DNA of 64,000 nt from NCBI GenBank assembly GCA_016869735.1, contig VGDL01000009.1:16823-80822 (forward strand). Direction: 5' to 3'. Within the stretch, counting starts at the first letter, position 1, and every line of letters begins with the position of its first letter. Below the pieces are notes generated by a model. The model had not been told where the DNA came from, did not search any database, and saw nothing but the letters and a program-made list of their open reading frames with translations. Made by a program: the position numbers and the translations under genes. This stretch comes from Alphaproteobacteria bacterium. Lineage in GTDB: Bacteria; Pseudomonadota; Alphaproteobacteria; Acetobacterales; Acetobacteraceae. This document shows, one piece after another, positions 25,133-34,660 of the stretch.

Positions 25133-26663
25133 GCAGGGAATGCCCTGTCATGGCAGCAGGTTGCGGGAGGCCAAGCAAAGCGAGCAAGCTTGGTGCGATA
25201 TCCGCCAACCGCCCATCCTTCAGCGTGGCACCCTTGGGGCCACCCATCAGAATGGCCGGCACAACATTGGTGGTATGCGCGGTATGCGGCCCGCCGGTGG
25301 TGTGGTCCTTCATCAATTCGGCATTGCCATGATCGGCGGTGACCAGCAGGCAGCCACCCACATCGCGCAACGCCGCGACAATGCGCCCAAGCCCGGCATC
25401 CACCGCTTCAACAGCCTTTGTAGCAGCAGCAAGGCTGCCTGTATGGCCGACCATATCGGCATTGGCGAAATTCAGCACAATCAGATCATGCGCGCGGCTT
25501 TTGATTGCCGCCACGGCTTTTTCTGTCAGTTCCGGCGCCGACATTTCCGGCTTCAGATCATAGGTCGCGACATCCTTGGGCGATGGCACCATGATGCGTT
25601 CCTCGCAAGGATAGGCCGCTTCTTCGCCGCCATTCAGAAAGAAGGTGACATGCGGGTATTTTTCCGTCTCCGCCATGCGAAGCTGCGTGAGGCCGGCGCG
25701 GGCCACGACTTCCCCAAGCTTATCCGCCATGGATTGCGGCGCGAAAGCGGTGGTGAGATGCGCGTTCAAGGCATCGCTATATTCCGTGAGGCCGACAGCG
25801 GCGGCAAAACGCGGCAGGCGGGCGCGGGCAAAACCATCAAAGCCGGGATCAAGCAAAGCGGTGAGGATTTCCCGCGCGCGATCGGCGCGGAAACTGAAGC
25901 AGAGAATGCCATCGCCATCCTGCATGCCGGCGTAATCACCGATGATGCTGGCAGGGATGAATTCATCGGTCTTGTCGGCGACATGGGCGGCGGCGATGGC
26001 GTCAGCGGCGGAAGGCGCGGCAACGCCCTTGGCTTCGACCATTGCTGCATAGGCTTGCGCCACGCGGTCCCAGCGCTTGTCGCGGTCCATCGCGAAATAG
26101 CGCCCGATGATGGTGGCGATGCGCACGCCCGCAACACCTGCGAGATCGGCTTCAAAACGCTTCAGGTAATCAGGCGCGGCGCGCGGCGGCGTATCCCGCC
26201 CATCGGTGAAGGCATGAATGGCGACAGGAATGCCCGCGGATGACAGCAATTTCGCCAAGGCCACCGCATGATCCTGATGCGCATGCACCCCGCCAGGCGA
26301 GAGCAGCCCCATCAAATGGCAGGTCCCGCCCGAGGCTTTCAGCGTCGCGATCAACCCCTTCAGCGCCGGCAATTGCGCGAAGGACCCATCGGCAATGGCG
26401 GCATCAATGCGCGGCAAATCCTGCATCACCACGCGCCCGGCACCGATATTGAGGTGCCCAACCTCAGAATTGCCCATCTGCCCATCCGGCAAGCCGACAT
26501 CCAGGCCAGAGGTTTTGAGAAAAGCATGCGGGCAGGATGCCCAAAGCGCATCGAAGCTTGGGGTTTTGGCTTGCCGCACGGCGTTATCGGCAATCTCTTC
26601 CCGCCAGCCCCAGCCATCCAGAATGACCAGCATCACGGGGCGCGGCATTGCGGCGGCTTGCAT
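25125..26663 (-). CDS. gpmI: 2,3-bisphosphoglycerate-independent phosphoglycerate mutase
   Basis: 512 residues of the alkaline-phosphatase fold mutase that interconverts 3- and 2-phosphoglycerate in glycolysis and gluconeogenesis, using two manganese ions. The N-terminal LVILDGWGWRE, GQMGNSEVGHLNIGAGR with the phosphorylated Ser, HAFTDGRDTPP and the C-terminal LVTADHGNAELM are diagnostic. ATG 26663 has GGAG 9 bases upstream. It leads the gpmI-envC-ctpA-yibQ-rppH run, a gene order common in alphaproteobacteria. Confidence 0.97.
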   Translation of the reverse strand: MQAAAMPRPVMLVILDGWGWREEIADNAVRQAKTPSFDALWASCPHAFLKTSGLDVGLPDGQMGNSEVGHLNIGAGRVVMQDLPRIDAAIADGSFAQLPALKGLIATLKASGGTCHLMGLLSPGGVHAHQDHAVALAKLLSSAGIPVAIHAFTDGRDTPPRAAPDYLKRFEADLAGVAGVRIATIIGRYFAMDRDKRWDRVAQAYAAMVEAKGVAAPSAADAIAAAHVADKTDEFIPASIIGDYAGMQDGDGILCFSFRADRAREILTALLDPGFDGFARARLPRFAAAVGLTEYSDALNAHLTTAFAPQSMADKLGEVVARAGLTQLRMAETEKYPHVTFFLNGGEEAAYPCEERIMVPSPKDVATYDLKPEMSAPELTEKAVAAIKSRAHDLIVLNFANADMVGHTGSLAAATKAVEAVDAGLGRIVAALRDVGGCLLVTADHGNAELMKDHTTGGPHTAHTTNVVPAILMGGPKGATLKDGRLADIAPSLLALLGLPQPAAMTGHSLLG

Positions 26664-26729
26664 GCGAGAGAACTCCTCAACCTAGGCTGGCCGAAATACC
26701 CCCCGTGATGGCCCGCATGCAAGCGCGGA

Positions 26730-27416
26730 TCAAAAGTGCAGCAGCGCCGGCACGCCGAAGAGGCGCGCATGGAAATGCAGCATCGCGGCCCAGCCGATCA
26801 CCGCGAGCAATGGTGCAAGCCAGCCGATTTCCGCCAGCACCAGCCGATTGCGCCCAGCCATGATGGCACCAAAGGGCAGGATGGAGGTCTCGGTGCGCAG
26901 CTTCGCCGCTGCCCCCGGGCTGCGCGCGGCAAGCTTGCGGTCAATGGAGGGCATGCCAAGGAAGGCGCTGATGGCAAAGGTGCCGAAGAAAATCAGGCTC
27001 GCGACATCGCCATTGCCGATCACATGCACCAAGGCCCAAAGCGCGAAGGACCACAGCATGGGGTGGCGCGTGATGCGCTGAATGCCGCGAATTTGCTGCC
27101 CGGCTACCGCTTCACCGCCCACCGCAGTTGGGTTGCGCAAGAAACCGGCGATAAAAAACAGAAAAGCCGGCAGCATGATCAGCGCGAGGATAAGGCGCAG
27201 CCAAGCAGGCGCCGTCCAAACTGGCATCGCGACGGCGCCTTCCCAGGCGCGCGCCAGCATCATGATCGCAATGACCGAGATGATGGCATAGACGATGCGA
27301 AAACCATTCTCCCCAATCTTGCCTGCAAGGCGCGTGCGGATATCGGTGCCCGCGAAGCCGTTATGCGTCGCGATCCAAAAAACCGCCGCCATCAGCAAGG
27401 GGAAAATGCCTTCCAT
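26730..27416 (-). CDS. nnrU: NnrU family membrane protein
   Basis: 228 residues with about six hydrophobic segments. Typical NnrU features are the N-terminal PLLMAAVFWIATHNG, RNPTAVGG and GIQRITRHPMLWSFALWALVHVIGNGD, the last a conserved His/Asn motif. NnrU was first linked to nitric-oxide/nitrite metabolism in denitrifiers, but the family is wide and its function is unclear (methyltransferase-like membrane fold). The gene lies 4 bases after the end of tarD on the same strand, suggesting one transcript. Confidence 0.88.
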   Translation of the reverse strand: MEGIFPLLMAAVFWIATHNGFAGTDIRTRLAGKIGENGFRIVYAIISVIAIMMLARAWEGAVAMPVWTAPAWLRLILALIMLPAFLFFIAGFLRNPTAVGGEAVAGQQIRGIQRITRHPMLWSFALWALVHVIGNGDVASLIFFGTFAISAFLGMPSIDRKLAARSPGAAAKLRTETSILPFGAIMAGRNRLVLAEIGWLAPLLAVIGWAAMLHFHARLFGVPALLHF

Positions 27417-27420
27417 GGTC

Positions 27421-28599
27421 CTAAAGATCCTTCAGCACCGCCCAAAGCGCCGATTTCGCTTCAAACCCAATGCCGGGAATCTCTGGCATTTTGATCCGCC
27501 CATCCACCACCGGCGTGCTATCGGCGAAACCGCCAAAGGGCGCGAAAACCTCCGGGTAGCTTTCATTGCCGCCAAGCCCAAGCCCGACCGCAATATTCAG
27601 CGCGAATTGATGCCCGCCATGTGGCACGCAACGCCGGGGCGACCAGCCATGGAGCACCAACATCTCGAGCGTGCGCAAATACTCGACCAAGCCATAAGAC
27701 AATGCGGGATCGAATTGCAGAATATCGCGATCCGGGCGCAACCCGCCATGGCGGATCAAATTACGCGCATCCAGCATGGAAAAAAGGTTCTCGCCTGTTG
27801 CAATCGGCGGCATATATTGTTCCGCGAGCGCCGCGTGGGTTGAATAATCCAGCGGGTCAAGCGGTTCCTCATACCAGCGCAACCCAAAGGGTTGCAGCGC
27901 CGCGCCGTAAGTCAGCGCCGCATGCAGGCCAAAGCGGCCATTCACATCCACGGCTAGGTGCGAACCATCTCCGCCAAGCAATTTCACCACCGCTTCAATG
28001 CGCGCCAAATCTTCCGTCAGCGCATCCTTGACCGAAGTGCCCGGCGCGCCACCGATTTTCATCTTCACGGTGGTGTAACCCATGCCGAGGTAGCGCTTCA
28101 TTTCCTCAACCAAGGCATCCACGCCCTTGCCGGGATAGTAATAGCCGCCGGCGGCATAAACCCAGGCGCTGTCATCCGCCTTACCCTTGCGATACCGATC
28201 CGCGAGCAAGCGCCAGAGTGGCACGCCCGCAAGCTTCGCCGCCGCATCCCATAGCGCCATGTCCAAAACGCCGACCGCGACGGAACGATCGCCATGGCCG
28301 CCCGGCTTTTCATTCCGCATCATCGCGCCCCAGGCGCCGGTGGGGTTCAGCCCGCCTTCGCCCAGCGCCAATTCCGCTTCGGTCGCCCTTTGCAGGCGCG
28401 GGATAAAGCGTTCCGCAAGCAAACCTGGCTGCGCATAGCGGCCATTGGAATTGAAGCCATAGCCCGTGGCCTTTTTGCCCGCGCCATCTTCCACCGTGAT
28501 GGCGACAACACTCGCCGTCATTTTGGAGAAATCAATATAGGCATTGGCAATGGCGCTTGAGATCGGCACCACGCCTTGACGGATGGAAGTGATACGCAT
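27421..28599 (-). CDS. tarD: D(-)-tartrate dehydratase (enolase superfamily)
   Basis: 392 residues. The order of residues matches the D-tartrate dehydratase of Bradyrhizobium: Lys181 in VKMKIGG, metal ligands Asp218 (VDVNGRF), Glu244 (YEEPLDPL) and Glu270 (TGENLFS), and His327 in PHGGH. The N-terminal ISSAIANAYIDFSKM and the KPGGHGDRSVAVG block are nearly the same as in that enzyme. It dehydrates D-tartrate to oxaloacetate. It reads away from hrcA, which lies upstream on the same strand with a hairpin between. No tartrate transporter is adjacent. Confidence 0.88.
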   Translation of the reverse strand: MRITSIRQGVVPISSAIANAYIDFSKMTASVVAITVEDGAGKKATGYGFNSNGRYAQPGLLAERFIPRLQRATEAELALGEGGLNPTGAWGAMMRNEKPGGHGDRSVAVGVLDMALWDAAAKLAGVPLWRLLADRYRKGKADDSAWVYAAGGYYYPGKGVDALVEEMKRYLGMGYTTVKMKIGGAPGTSVKDALTEDLARIEAVVKLLGGDGSHLAVDVNGRFGLHAALTYGAALQPFGLRWYEEPLDPLDYSTHAALAEQYMPPIATGENLFSMLDARNLIRHGGLRPDRDILQFDPALSYGLVEYLRTLEMLVLHGWSPRRCVPHGGHQFALNIAVGLGLGGNESYPEVFAPFGGFADSTPVVDGRIKMPEIPGIGFEAKSALWAVLKDL

Positions 28600-28618
28600 G
28601 GGGGTTCCTGTTTCGTAT

Positions 28619-28638
28619 CGCGCGCCTGCAAGCGCGCG
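28619..28638. other. 7-bp GC hairpin between hrcA and tarD
   Basis: CGCGCGC and GCGCGCG flank the loop CTGCAA, just after the hrcA stop and ahead of the tarD start on the minus strand. There is no T-run on either side, so it may slow decay or reduce read-through rather than terminate. Confidence 0.4.
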
Positions 28639-28644
28639 TCAGTT

Positions 28645-29697
28645 TCAACCGAGCAATCTGCCGATCACGCGCGCCGTGTAATCCACCACCGGGATCACGC
28701 GCCCGTAATTGATGCGTGTGGGCCCGATCACGCCAATCGCGCCGACGATCTTTTCCTGACCATTGCGGAAGGGAGCCACCACCACGGAAAGCCCAGCGCT
28801 ATCGAACAGCCCGCTTTCGGCACCGATGAAGATTTGCACGCCTTCGCCGCGCTGCGCCAATTCCAGCAGACGCAGCATGGTTTCCTGCGCTTCCAGCCGT
28901 TCAAATAGCCGCTGGATTTCCTGCACCTGCGCCGCCTGGTCCAGGTTCTGCAAAAGCCGCGACTGACCGCGCAGAATGAGCGATCCGCCGCCGCCGCCCG
29001 ACCAGGTGGCAAGCCCCGCCGAGATCACCTGCTGCGTCAGCGCATCCAAGGCCGTGCGATCAGCGGTGATTTCCTCGGCCACCTTGCTGCGGGTTTCTTC
29101 CAAGGTGCGGCCAGCCAACCGCGCATTGAGGTAGTTGGAGGCTTGCGTCAGCGCCGAAGGCGGCAGGCCCGCCGGCACTTCAATAACGCGGTTTTCCACC
29201 TGGCCACCTTCATGCACCAGCACCACCAAGGCGCGGCCCGGCCCGAGTGCCACGAATTCTATGTGCCGCACCGGGTTTTCCGTCTTTGGCGCCACCACCA
29301 GCCCGGCCGCGCCGGCGAGGCCCGAAAGCATCAGCCCGGCTTCCGCGAGCGTTTCCTGCAAGGACCGGCCCGAAGCCGCGCAACGCGCCGCAATCGCATC
29401 CCGGTCTTCCTCACCAAGCGCGCCAAATTCCAGCAAGCCATCCACAAAAAGCCTGAGGCCACGTTCTGTCGGCAGCCGCCCCGCCGAGGTATGCGGCGCG
29501 TAAAGCAGCCCGGCATCTTCCAAATCCGCCATGGCGTTGCGGATGGTGGCCGGCGAAAGCCCCAGCGGCAGCCGGCGCGACAGCGTGCGGGAGCCAACCG
29601 GTTCCCCGGTCGCGACATAGGTTTCCACCAATTCGCGCAGGATCAGTGCCGAACGGCTATCCAGCCCGGCAGCCGCCGGGAGCCCAGGCGCAATCAT
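28645..29697 (-). CDS. hrcA: Heat-inducible transcription repressor HrcA
   Basis: 350 residues. The N-terminal winged helix (LDSRSALILRELVETYVATGEPVGSRTLSRR, LSPATIRNAMADLEDAGLL, SAGRLPTERGLR) and the C-terminal dimer domain (GPTRINYGRVIPVVDYTA) are those of HrcA, which binds CIRCE operators upstream of groESL-type genes and needs GroEL for activity. ATG 29697 (MIAPGLP) is preferred to the longer frame because the extra residues are shadow-like. It diverges from rph; a degenerate CIRCE lies between and would allow autoregulation. Confidence 0.95.
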   Translation of the reverse strand: MIAPGLPAAAGLDSRSALILRELVETYVATGEPVGSRTLSRRLPLGLSPATIRNAMADLEDAGLLYAPHTSAGRLPTERGLRLFVDGLLEFGALGEEDRDAIAARCAASGRSLQETLAEAGLMLSGLAGAAGLVVAPKTENPVRHIEFVALGPGRALVVLVHEGGQVENRVIEVPAGLPPSALTQASNYLNARLAGRTLEETRSKVAEEITADRTALDALTQQVISAGLATWSGGGGGSLILRGQSRLLQNLDQAAQVQEIQRLFERLEAQETMLRLLELAQRGEGVQIFIGAESGLFDSAGLSVVVAPFRNGQEKIVGAIGVIGPTRINYGRVIPVVDYTARVIGRLLG

Positions 29698-29776
29698 CGT
29701 GGGCGTATGGGTCACGGGTTGGGGTCCCGATTTGTCATGCCGCGAGTATGAAGCCTGGGCCGGGCGCGTCAACGGG

Positions 29777-29803
29777 TTAGCGCGCCCCCTTCGCCTGTGC
29801 TAA
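29777..29803. promoter_or_regulatory. Candidate CIRCE operator (HrcA site), degenerate
   Basis: TTAGCGCGC, a 9-base spacer and CTGTGCTAA. Against the known CIRCE consensus TTAGCACTC-N9-GAGTGCTAA, 14 of 18 arm positions match and the spacing is exact. It sits between the divergent hrcA (start 29697) and rph (start 29815), 12 bases before the rph start codon. Confidence 0.6.
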
Positions 29804-29814
29804 CCGCGAGGCCC

Positions 29815-30534
29815 ATGAACAGACCCTCAGGCCGCGCCCCCGGCGCGCTTCGCACCGTTTCCATTCAACCCGGCGTCGCCCGCCATGCGGAAGGTTCCTG
29901 CGTCATTCGCATGGGCCTGACCGAGGTGCTGTGCACCGCAAGCGTGGAAGGCAAGGTGCCGCCCTTCCTGCGCGGCCAGGGTCAGGGCTGGGTCACGGCG
30001 GAATATGGCATGCTGCCGCGTGCGACGCATACGCGCGGGGACCGTGAAGCGGCGCGCGGCAAGCAATCCGGCCGCACGCAGGAAATCCAGCGCCTGATCG
30101 GGCGTTCGCTCCGCGCCGTGACGGATTTGAAGGCGATGGGCGAAATGACCATCACGCTGGATTGCGATGTGCTGACCGCCGATGGCGGCACGCGCTGCGC
30201 TTCCATCACCGGCGCCTGGGTGGCGCTGCATCTGGCTTTTGAACATTGCAAGCGCATGAACATCATCACGCGCAATCCGCTCAAGGATCAGGTGGCGGCG
30301 ATTTCCTGCGGCATTTATCAGGGCGTGCCCGTGCTTGACCTCGATTATGATGAGGACAGCAAGGCCGATGCGGATGCGAATTTCGTCCTCACGGCCTCGG
30401 GCGGGATTGTTGAAATTCAAGGCACTGCCGAAGGTGCCCCTTTCACGGAAGCCGATTTGCAGGCGCTGATGGGCCATGCGCGCGAGGGCACGGCAGCGCT
30501 TTTCGCCAAGCAGCGGCTTGCGGTGGATAAGTGA
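29815..30534 (+). CDS. rph: Ribonuclease PH
   Basis: 239 residues. RNase PH is a phosphorolytic 3'-5' exonuclease that trims tRNA precursors. Visible are the N-terminal [35 protein letters not shown], the phosphate-binding [20 protein letters not shown] and [13 protein letters not shown] with metal-binding acidic residues. ATG 29815 begins MNRPSGR, the usual start. Its stop overlaps the rdgB start as TGATG, so the two are cotranslated. HrcA, facing it, may control it through the operator. Confidence 0.96.
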   Translation: MNRPSGRAPGALRTVSIQPGVARHAEGSCVIRMGLTEVLCTASVEGKVPPFLRGQGQGWVTAEYGMLPRATHTRGDREAARGKQSGRTQEIQRLIGRSLRAVTDLKAMGEMTITLDCDVLTADGGTRCASITGAWVALHLAFEHCKRMNIITRNPLKDQVAAISCGIYQGVPVLDLDYDEDSKADADANFVLTASGGIVEIQGTAEGAPFTEADLQALMGHAREGTAALFAKQRLAVDK

Positions 30535-31157
30535 TGGCGCACCGCCGCCTCAGCCGAGGCGAGAAGATTGTCATTGCCACACATAATGCGGGGAAACTCC
30601 GCGAAGTGGCGGCCTTGCTGGCGCCGCATGGCATTGAAGTAACCAGCGCCGGCGCGCTTGGCCTGCCGGAGCCGGAGGAGACGGAAACGAGTTTCCTCGG
30701 CAATGCGCGCATCAAGGCGCATGCGGCGGCGCGCGCGGCGGGAATGCCGGCGCTTTCCGATGATAGCGGTTTTTCCGTTGCCGCCTTGGATGGCGCGCCT
30801 GGTGTCTATACCGCCGATTGGGCCATGCGCCCGGAAGGCGGGCGGGATTATGCTTGGGCCATGGGCAAGGTGCATGACCTTGCCAAGCACGCCACGGACC
30901 GCGCCGCCTGGTTCACCTGCGCCTTGGTGCTCGCCTGGCCCGATGGGCATGAGGAAGGCTTTGAGGGCAAGGCGGAAGGCGTTTGGGTCTGGCCGCCGCG
31001 CGGCGCGTATGGCTTTGGCTATGACCCCATGTTCGTGCCGCAGGGACGCGGGGAGACCTTCGGCGAAATGGACCCGGCCGAGAAGCACCGAATCAGCCAC
31101 CGCGCCGCGGCTTTCGCGCTGCTGGCCGCTTCCTGCCTGCCACCGGCGGCAGGCTAA
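30534..31157 (+). CDS. rdgB: Non-canonical purine NTP pyrophosphatase RdgB/HAM1
   Basis: 207 residues. RdgB hydrolyses ITP, dITP and XTP to keep deaminated purines out of nucleic acids. The N-terminal [14 protein letters not shown], the [25 protein letters not shown] stretch with the catalytic acidic residues and the C-terminal [10 protein letters not shown] and [15 protein letters not shown] are diagnostic. It starts at ATG 30534, sharing a base with the rph stop. The last 65 bases overlap the 3' end of the gene on the other strand. Confidence 0.96.
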   Translation: MAHRRLSRGEKIVIATHNAGKLREVAALLAPHGIEVTSAGALGLPEPEETETSFLGNARIKAHAAARAAGMPALSDDSGFSVAALDGAPGVYTADWAMRPEGGRDYAWAMGKVHDLAKHATDRAAWFTCALVLAWPDGHEEGFEGKAEGVWVWPPRGAYGFGYDPMFVPQGRGETFGEMDPAEKHRISHRAAAFALLAASCLPPAAG

Positions 31158-31980
31158 GCTTCAAGGGCGGCGCAGTTTCCGGTGACAGGCCGCGTTGCAA
31201 TAGGCTCGCCCAGCCTTCTTCGGGCGTGTCCACGATTTCAAAAAGCTTCAAATCAGCTTCACTGATCATGCCTTCATCCACCATGGCGTTGAAATTCACC
31301 ACCTTGTTCCAATAGTCGCGCCCGAAGAGCACAATCGGCAAGGCGCGCATCTTTTGCGATTGCGCGAGCGTCAGCACTTCAAACAATTCGTCAAAAGTCC
31401 CGAAACCGCCTGGAAAAACCGCCAGCGCATTGGCGCGCATGGCAAGGTGCATCTTGCGCATGGCGAAGTAATGAAAGCGAAAGGTCAGCGCCGGCGTGGA
31501 CCAGGAATTGGGCGCCTGTTCATGCGGCAGGGTGATATTGAAGCCGATGGAAGGCGCGCCGGATTCGGATGCACCGCGATTGGCCGCTTCCATGATCCCA
31601 GGCCCGCCGCCGGTTGCAATCACATTATCCCGCGCCGCGCCCGATGCGGCCAAGGCACCGCCGCGCATCGAAACAATGCGGGCGAAGGCGCGCGCATCCT
31701 CATAAAAACGGGACCGTTCCAGCGCCTTTTGCGCGGCGCGTTTTTCCGCGGCGCCACGCGCTTTTTTGGCGAGGGCAGAGGCTTCCTCCGCGCTTGGCGT
31801 GCGGGCGGATCCAAACACAACAATGGTGGACCGCACGCCCCAATCGCGGAGCGCATATTCGGCCTTGGCGTATTCCATGCCGAAGCGGAACGGGCGCATC
31901 TCGTCGCGCAGCAGGAATTCCTGATCCTCGACCGCCAGCAGGTAGCTGCGTGAGTGCTTTTGGGCGCCATTATCGGGCAT
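31093..31980 (-). CDS. LOG family protein (TIGR00730-type, putative nucleoside-5'-monophosphate phosphoribohydrolase)
   Basis: 295 residues with the Rossmann-like LOG fold. The phosphoribohydrolase signatures [14 protein letters not shown] and [13 protein letters not shown] are clear. Family members cleave nucleoside 5'-monophosphates to base and ribose 5-phosphate, including cytokinin precursors, but the bacterial substrate is usually unknown. ATG 31980 (MPDNGAQK) is taken; the longer frame lacks support. An N-terminal 70-residue extension precedes the domain. It diverges from ftsK and its end overlaps rdgB convergently. Confidence 0.88.
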   Translation of the reverse strand: MPDNGAQKHSRSYLLAVEDQEFLLRDEMRPFRFGMEYAKAEYALRDWGVRSTIVVFGSARTPSAEEASALAKKARGAAEKRAAQKALERSRFYEDARAFARIVSMRGGALAASGAARDNVIATGGGPGIMEAANRGASESGAPSIGFNITLPHEQAPNSWSTPALTFRFHYFAMRKMHLAMRANALAVFPGGFGTFDELFEVLTLAQSQKMRALPIVLFGRDYWNKVVNFNAMVDEGMISEADLKLFEIVDTPEEGWASLLQRGLSPETAPPLKLSLPPVAGRKRPAARKPRRGG

Positions 31981-32183
31981 TTGTAGCTTCCCCCTGGATG
32001 TGGTGCGCATCTTGGCATGAAGCGCGTCGGGGCGGCGATGGGGGGCTTCCCTTCCCCAAAAGCGTGACTCTGCTGCAACGGTGGCGAGTCGCTCAGAATC
32101 CTCATGGCGCCCTGATGATAAAAACCCTGGGCAAAGAACGGCTTCCGGCCTATTGTTCCCTTTCACTCTGAAGCGCTGCCGTG

Positions 32184-34655
32184 ATGCCTCGCCTCTTTCT
32201 CCCGGCCGAATCCAGGCCCTCCGCCGAATCAGGCGCCGTCAGGCGGCGCTTTGCTTCGGCTGATTTGCGCGTGCTGCTCAGCCGGCGCCTGATGGAATTT
32301 TGCGGCCTGCTGGCAGCGCTTATGGCGCTTGGGCTGGCTGCGGCGCTGCTGAGTTACGACCCCGCTGATCCTTCGCTGAATACGGCAACTGCGCGGCCTG
32401 TCAGCAATCTGGCCGGGCCGGCAGGGGCGGTGGTGGCGGATATCCTGTTGCAAGGCTTTGGCTATGTGGCGGCGCTTCCCGTGCTGGCGCTGCTCGCCTG
32501 GGCGTTTCGGTTGGCCACGCAACGCGGCCTTGGTTTCATCCCGTTGCGGCTTTTCGGCCTTGCCCTTGCCTTGCCGCTTGGCGCAGCGGCGCTGAGCCTG
32601 GCCCCCTTGCCGCCGGAGGCGCCGAGCCTTGCTGGCCCCGGCGGGGTGGTTGGGCCACTTTTGGCCGATGGCGTCGTTTCCTGGTTGTCGGGCAGCTTTG
32701 GCCTTTATGGCGCGCTGCTGGGTAAGGCAGGCTTAGTCTTCGGCGCGGTGGGCGCTGGCTTCATCGGTTGCGGCCTGACCTTTGGCGAATGGCGCGGCGC
32801 TGGCCGTGTGGCGCTGGGCGCGAGCCAAGCCGCTTTGGATGCAGCGCGGGCCGGGGCGGAAAGATTGCGCCCTGCGGAGGAAGCTGAGGTGAAAAAGCCC
32901 GGCTTCTTCGCCCGCATCGGCGCGCGCTTCTCATCCCCGAGCGGTCGGCTATTCCGCCGCCAGGAACCGGAAATCCCCTTGGGCCCCATGCTACGCGCCG
33001 CCGATGCCGCGGCCGAAGCCATGCCGATCCGCCCCGAAGCGCCAGAAGCCACGCGCGAAGCCCCGCCGGTACGCCAGCGCAAAGCGCCGGAGCCCGCGCG
33101 TCGCCCGCCGCAGCAACCGGCGCTTGATTTGGGTGATGGCGCCTGGGCGCTGCCACCGCTTGATTTGCTGACGCCCGCGCCCGCGCCCGCGCAGCGTACG
33201 GGCCGGCCTTCCGAGGAATCGCTGCAAGCCAATGCGCGGCTGTTGGAAAGCGTGTTGGAAGATTACGGCGTGCGCGGGCGCATTGCGGAAATCCGCCCCG
33301 GCCCGGTGGTAACGCTGTATGAATTGGAACCGGCACCCGGCACCAAATCCGCGCGCGTCATTGGCCTCGCGGATGATATCGCGCGGTCCATGAGCCTGAT
33401 TGCGGTGCGCATCGCAACCGTGCCCGGGCGCAATGTGATCGGCATTGAAATGCCCAATGCCAAGCGCGAAACCGTGTTCCTTTCCGAGATGTTCGGGGAT
33501 GAGGGCTGGCACCGCAACCCTGGCAAGCTGCCCTTGGCGCTGGGTAAGGATATTGGTGGTGCGCCGGTGATCGCTGATTTGGCGCGCATGCCGCATTTGC
33601 TGATTGCGGGCACCACGGGTTCGGGCAAATCGGTCGGGATCAATACCATGATCCTGAGCCTGCTGTATCGCTTCAGCCCTGATGAATGCCGCTTCATCAT
33701 GATTGACCCCAAGATGCTGGAACTTTCGGTCTATGACCGTATTCCGCATCTGCTGGCGCCCGTGGTGACGGAACCGCCCAAGGCGATTGGCGCGCTGAAA
33801 TGGACCGTGCGGGAGATGGAGCGCCGCTATCGTGCCATGAGCCAATTGGGCGTGCGCAATATCGCGGGCTATAATGAAAAAGTGACCGCTGCGCGCCAAC
33901 GCAACGAAGTACTGACCAGGCGCGTGCAAACCGGCTTCGATCCGGAAACCAATAAGCCGGTTTTTGAAGATCAGCCGCTGGCGCTGGAAGCGCTGCCGAT
34001 GATTGTGGTGGTGATTGACGAAATGGCAGATCTGATGATCGTGGCGGGCAAGGAAATTGAAGCCGCGGTGCAAAGGCTGGCGCAAATGGCGCGTGCTGCG
34101 GGCATTCACGTGATCATGGCCACACAGCGCCCATCAGTGGATGTGATCACCGGCACGATCAAGGCGAATTTCCCGACGCGCATTTCCTTCCAGGTCACCT
34201 CCAAGATTGATAGCCGTACCATCCTTGGCGAACAGGGCGCGGAACAATTGCTGGGCCAGGGCGATATGCTGCACATGCCGGGCGGCGGGCGGCTTGCGCG
34301 CGTACACGGGCCTTTTGTCTCAGACACTGAGGTTGAGCGCGTGGTTGAATTCCTCCGCGCCCAGGGCGAGCCCGCCTATATCGAAGAAGTGACCGACACT
34401 GAGGATGAGGGTGATTCGGTTGCCATGCTCGGCATGCTGGGCGGCAATACGGATGGGGAAGCATCACTTTATGATCAGGCGGTAGCGCTGGTGACGCGCG
34501 AAGGCAAAGCCAGCACCAGCTTCGTGCAGCGGCATTTGAACATAGGCTATAACCGCGCGGCGAAGCTGATTGAGCAGATGGAAAAGGAAGGCGTGGTCGG
34601 TGCCGCGAACCACGTGGGTAAGCGGGAAGTGCTGGCGCCGGGGCCGCGCGACTAA
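32184..34655 (+). CDS. ftsK: DNA translocase FtsK
   Basis: 823 residues. The N-terminus has about four membrane segments within residues 30-200, anchoring it at the septum. A Pro/Ala/Glu linker follows (about 230-340). The motor domain carries Walker [14 protein letters not shown] near residue 476 and the Walker B-type [15 protein letters not shown]-terminal gamma winged-helix ([25 protein letters not shown]) reads KOPS motifs to direct chromosome pumping toward dif at division. The start is ATG 32184, with a GTG just before it. Confidence 0.96.
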   Translation: MPRLFLPAESRPSAESGAVRRRFASADLRVLLSRRLMEFCGLLAALMALGLAAALLSYDPADPSLNTATARPVSNLAGPAGAVVADILLQGFGYVAALPVLALLAWAFRLATQRGLGFIPLRLFGLALALPLGAAALSLAPLPPEAPSLAGPGGVVGPLLADGVVSWLSGSFGLYGALLGKAGLVFGAVGAGFIGCGLTFGEWRGAGRVALGASQAALDAARAGAERLRPAEEAEVKKPGFFARIGARFSSPSGRLFRRQEPEIPLGPMLRAADAAAEAMPIRPEAPEATREAPPVRQRKAPEPARRPPQQPALDLGDGAWALPPLDLLTPAPAPAQRTGRPSEESLQANARLLESVLEDYGVRGRIAEIRPGPVVTLYELEPAPGTKSARVIGLADDIARSMSLIAVRIATVPGRNVIGIEMPNAKRETVFLSEMFGDEGWHRNPGKLPLALGKDIGGAPVIADLARMPHLLIAGTTGSGKSVGINTMILSLLYRFSPDECRFIMIDPKMLELSVYDRIPHLLAPVVTEPPKAIGALKWTVREMERRYRAMSQLGVRNIAGYNEKVTAARQRNEVLTRRVQTGFDPETNKPVFEDQPLALEALPMIVVVIDEMADLMIVAGKEIEAAVQRLAQMARAAGIHVIMATQRPSVDVITGTIKANFPTRISFQVTSKIDSRTILGEQGAEQLLGQGDMLHMPGGGRLARVHGPFVSDTEVERVVEFLRAQGEPAYIEEVTDTEDEGDSVAMLGMLGGNTDGEASLYDQAVALVTREGKASTSFVQRHLNIGYNRAAKLIEQMEKEGVVGAANHVGKREVLAPGPRD

Positions 34656-34660
34656 ACGAT

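Noticed and set aside
23591..25342. Long plus-strand frame over ctpA and envC
   Set aside because: It runs antisense to two well supported genes and encodes no recognisable domain.
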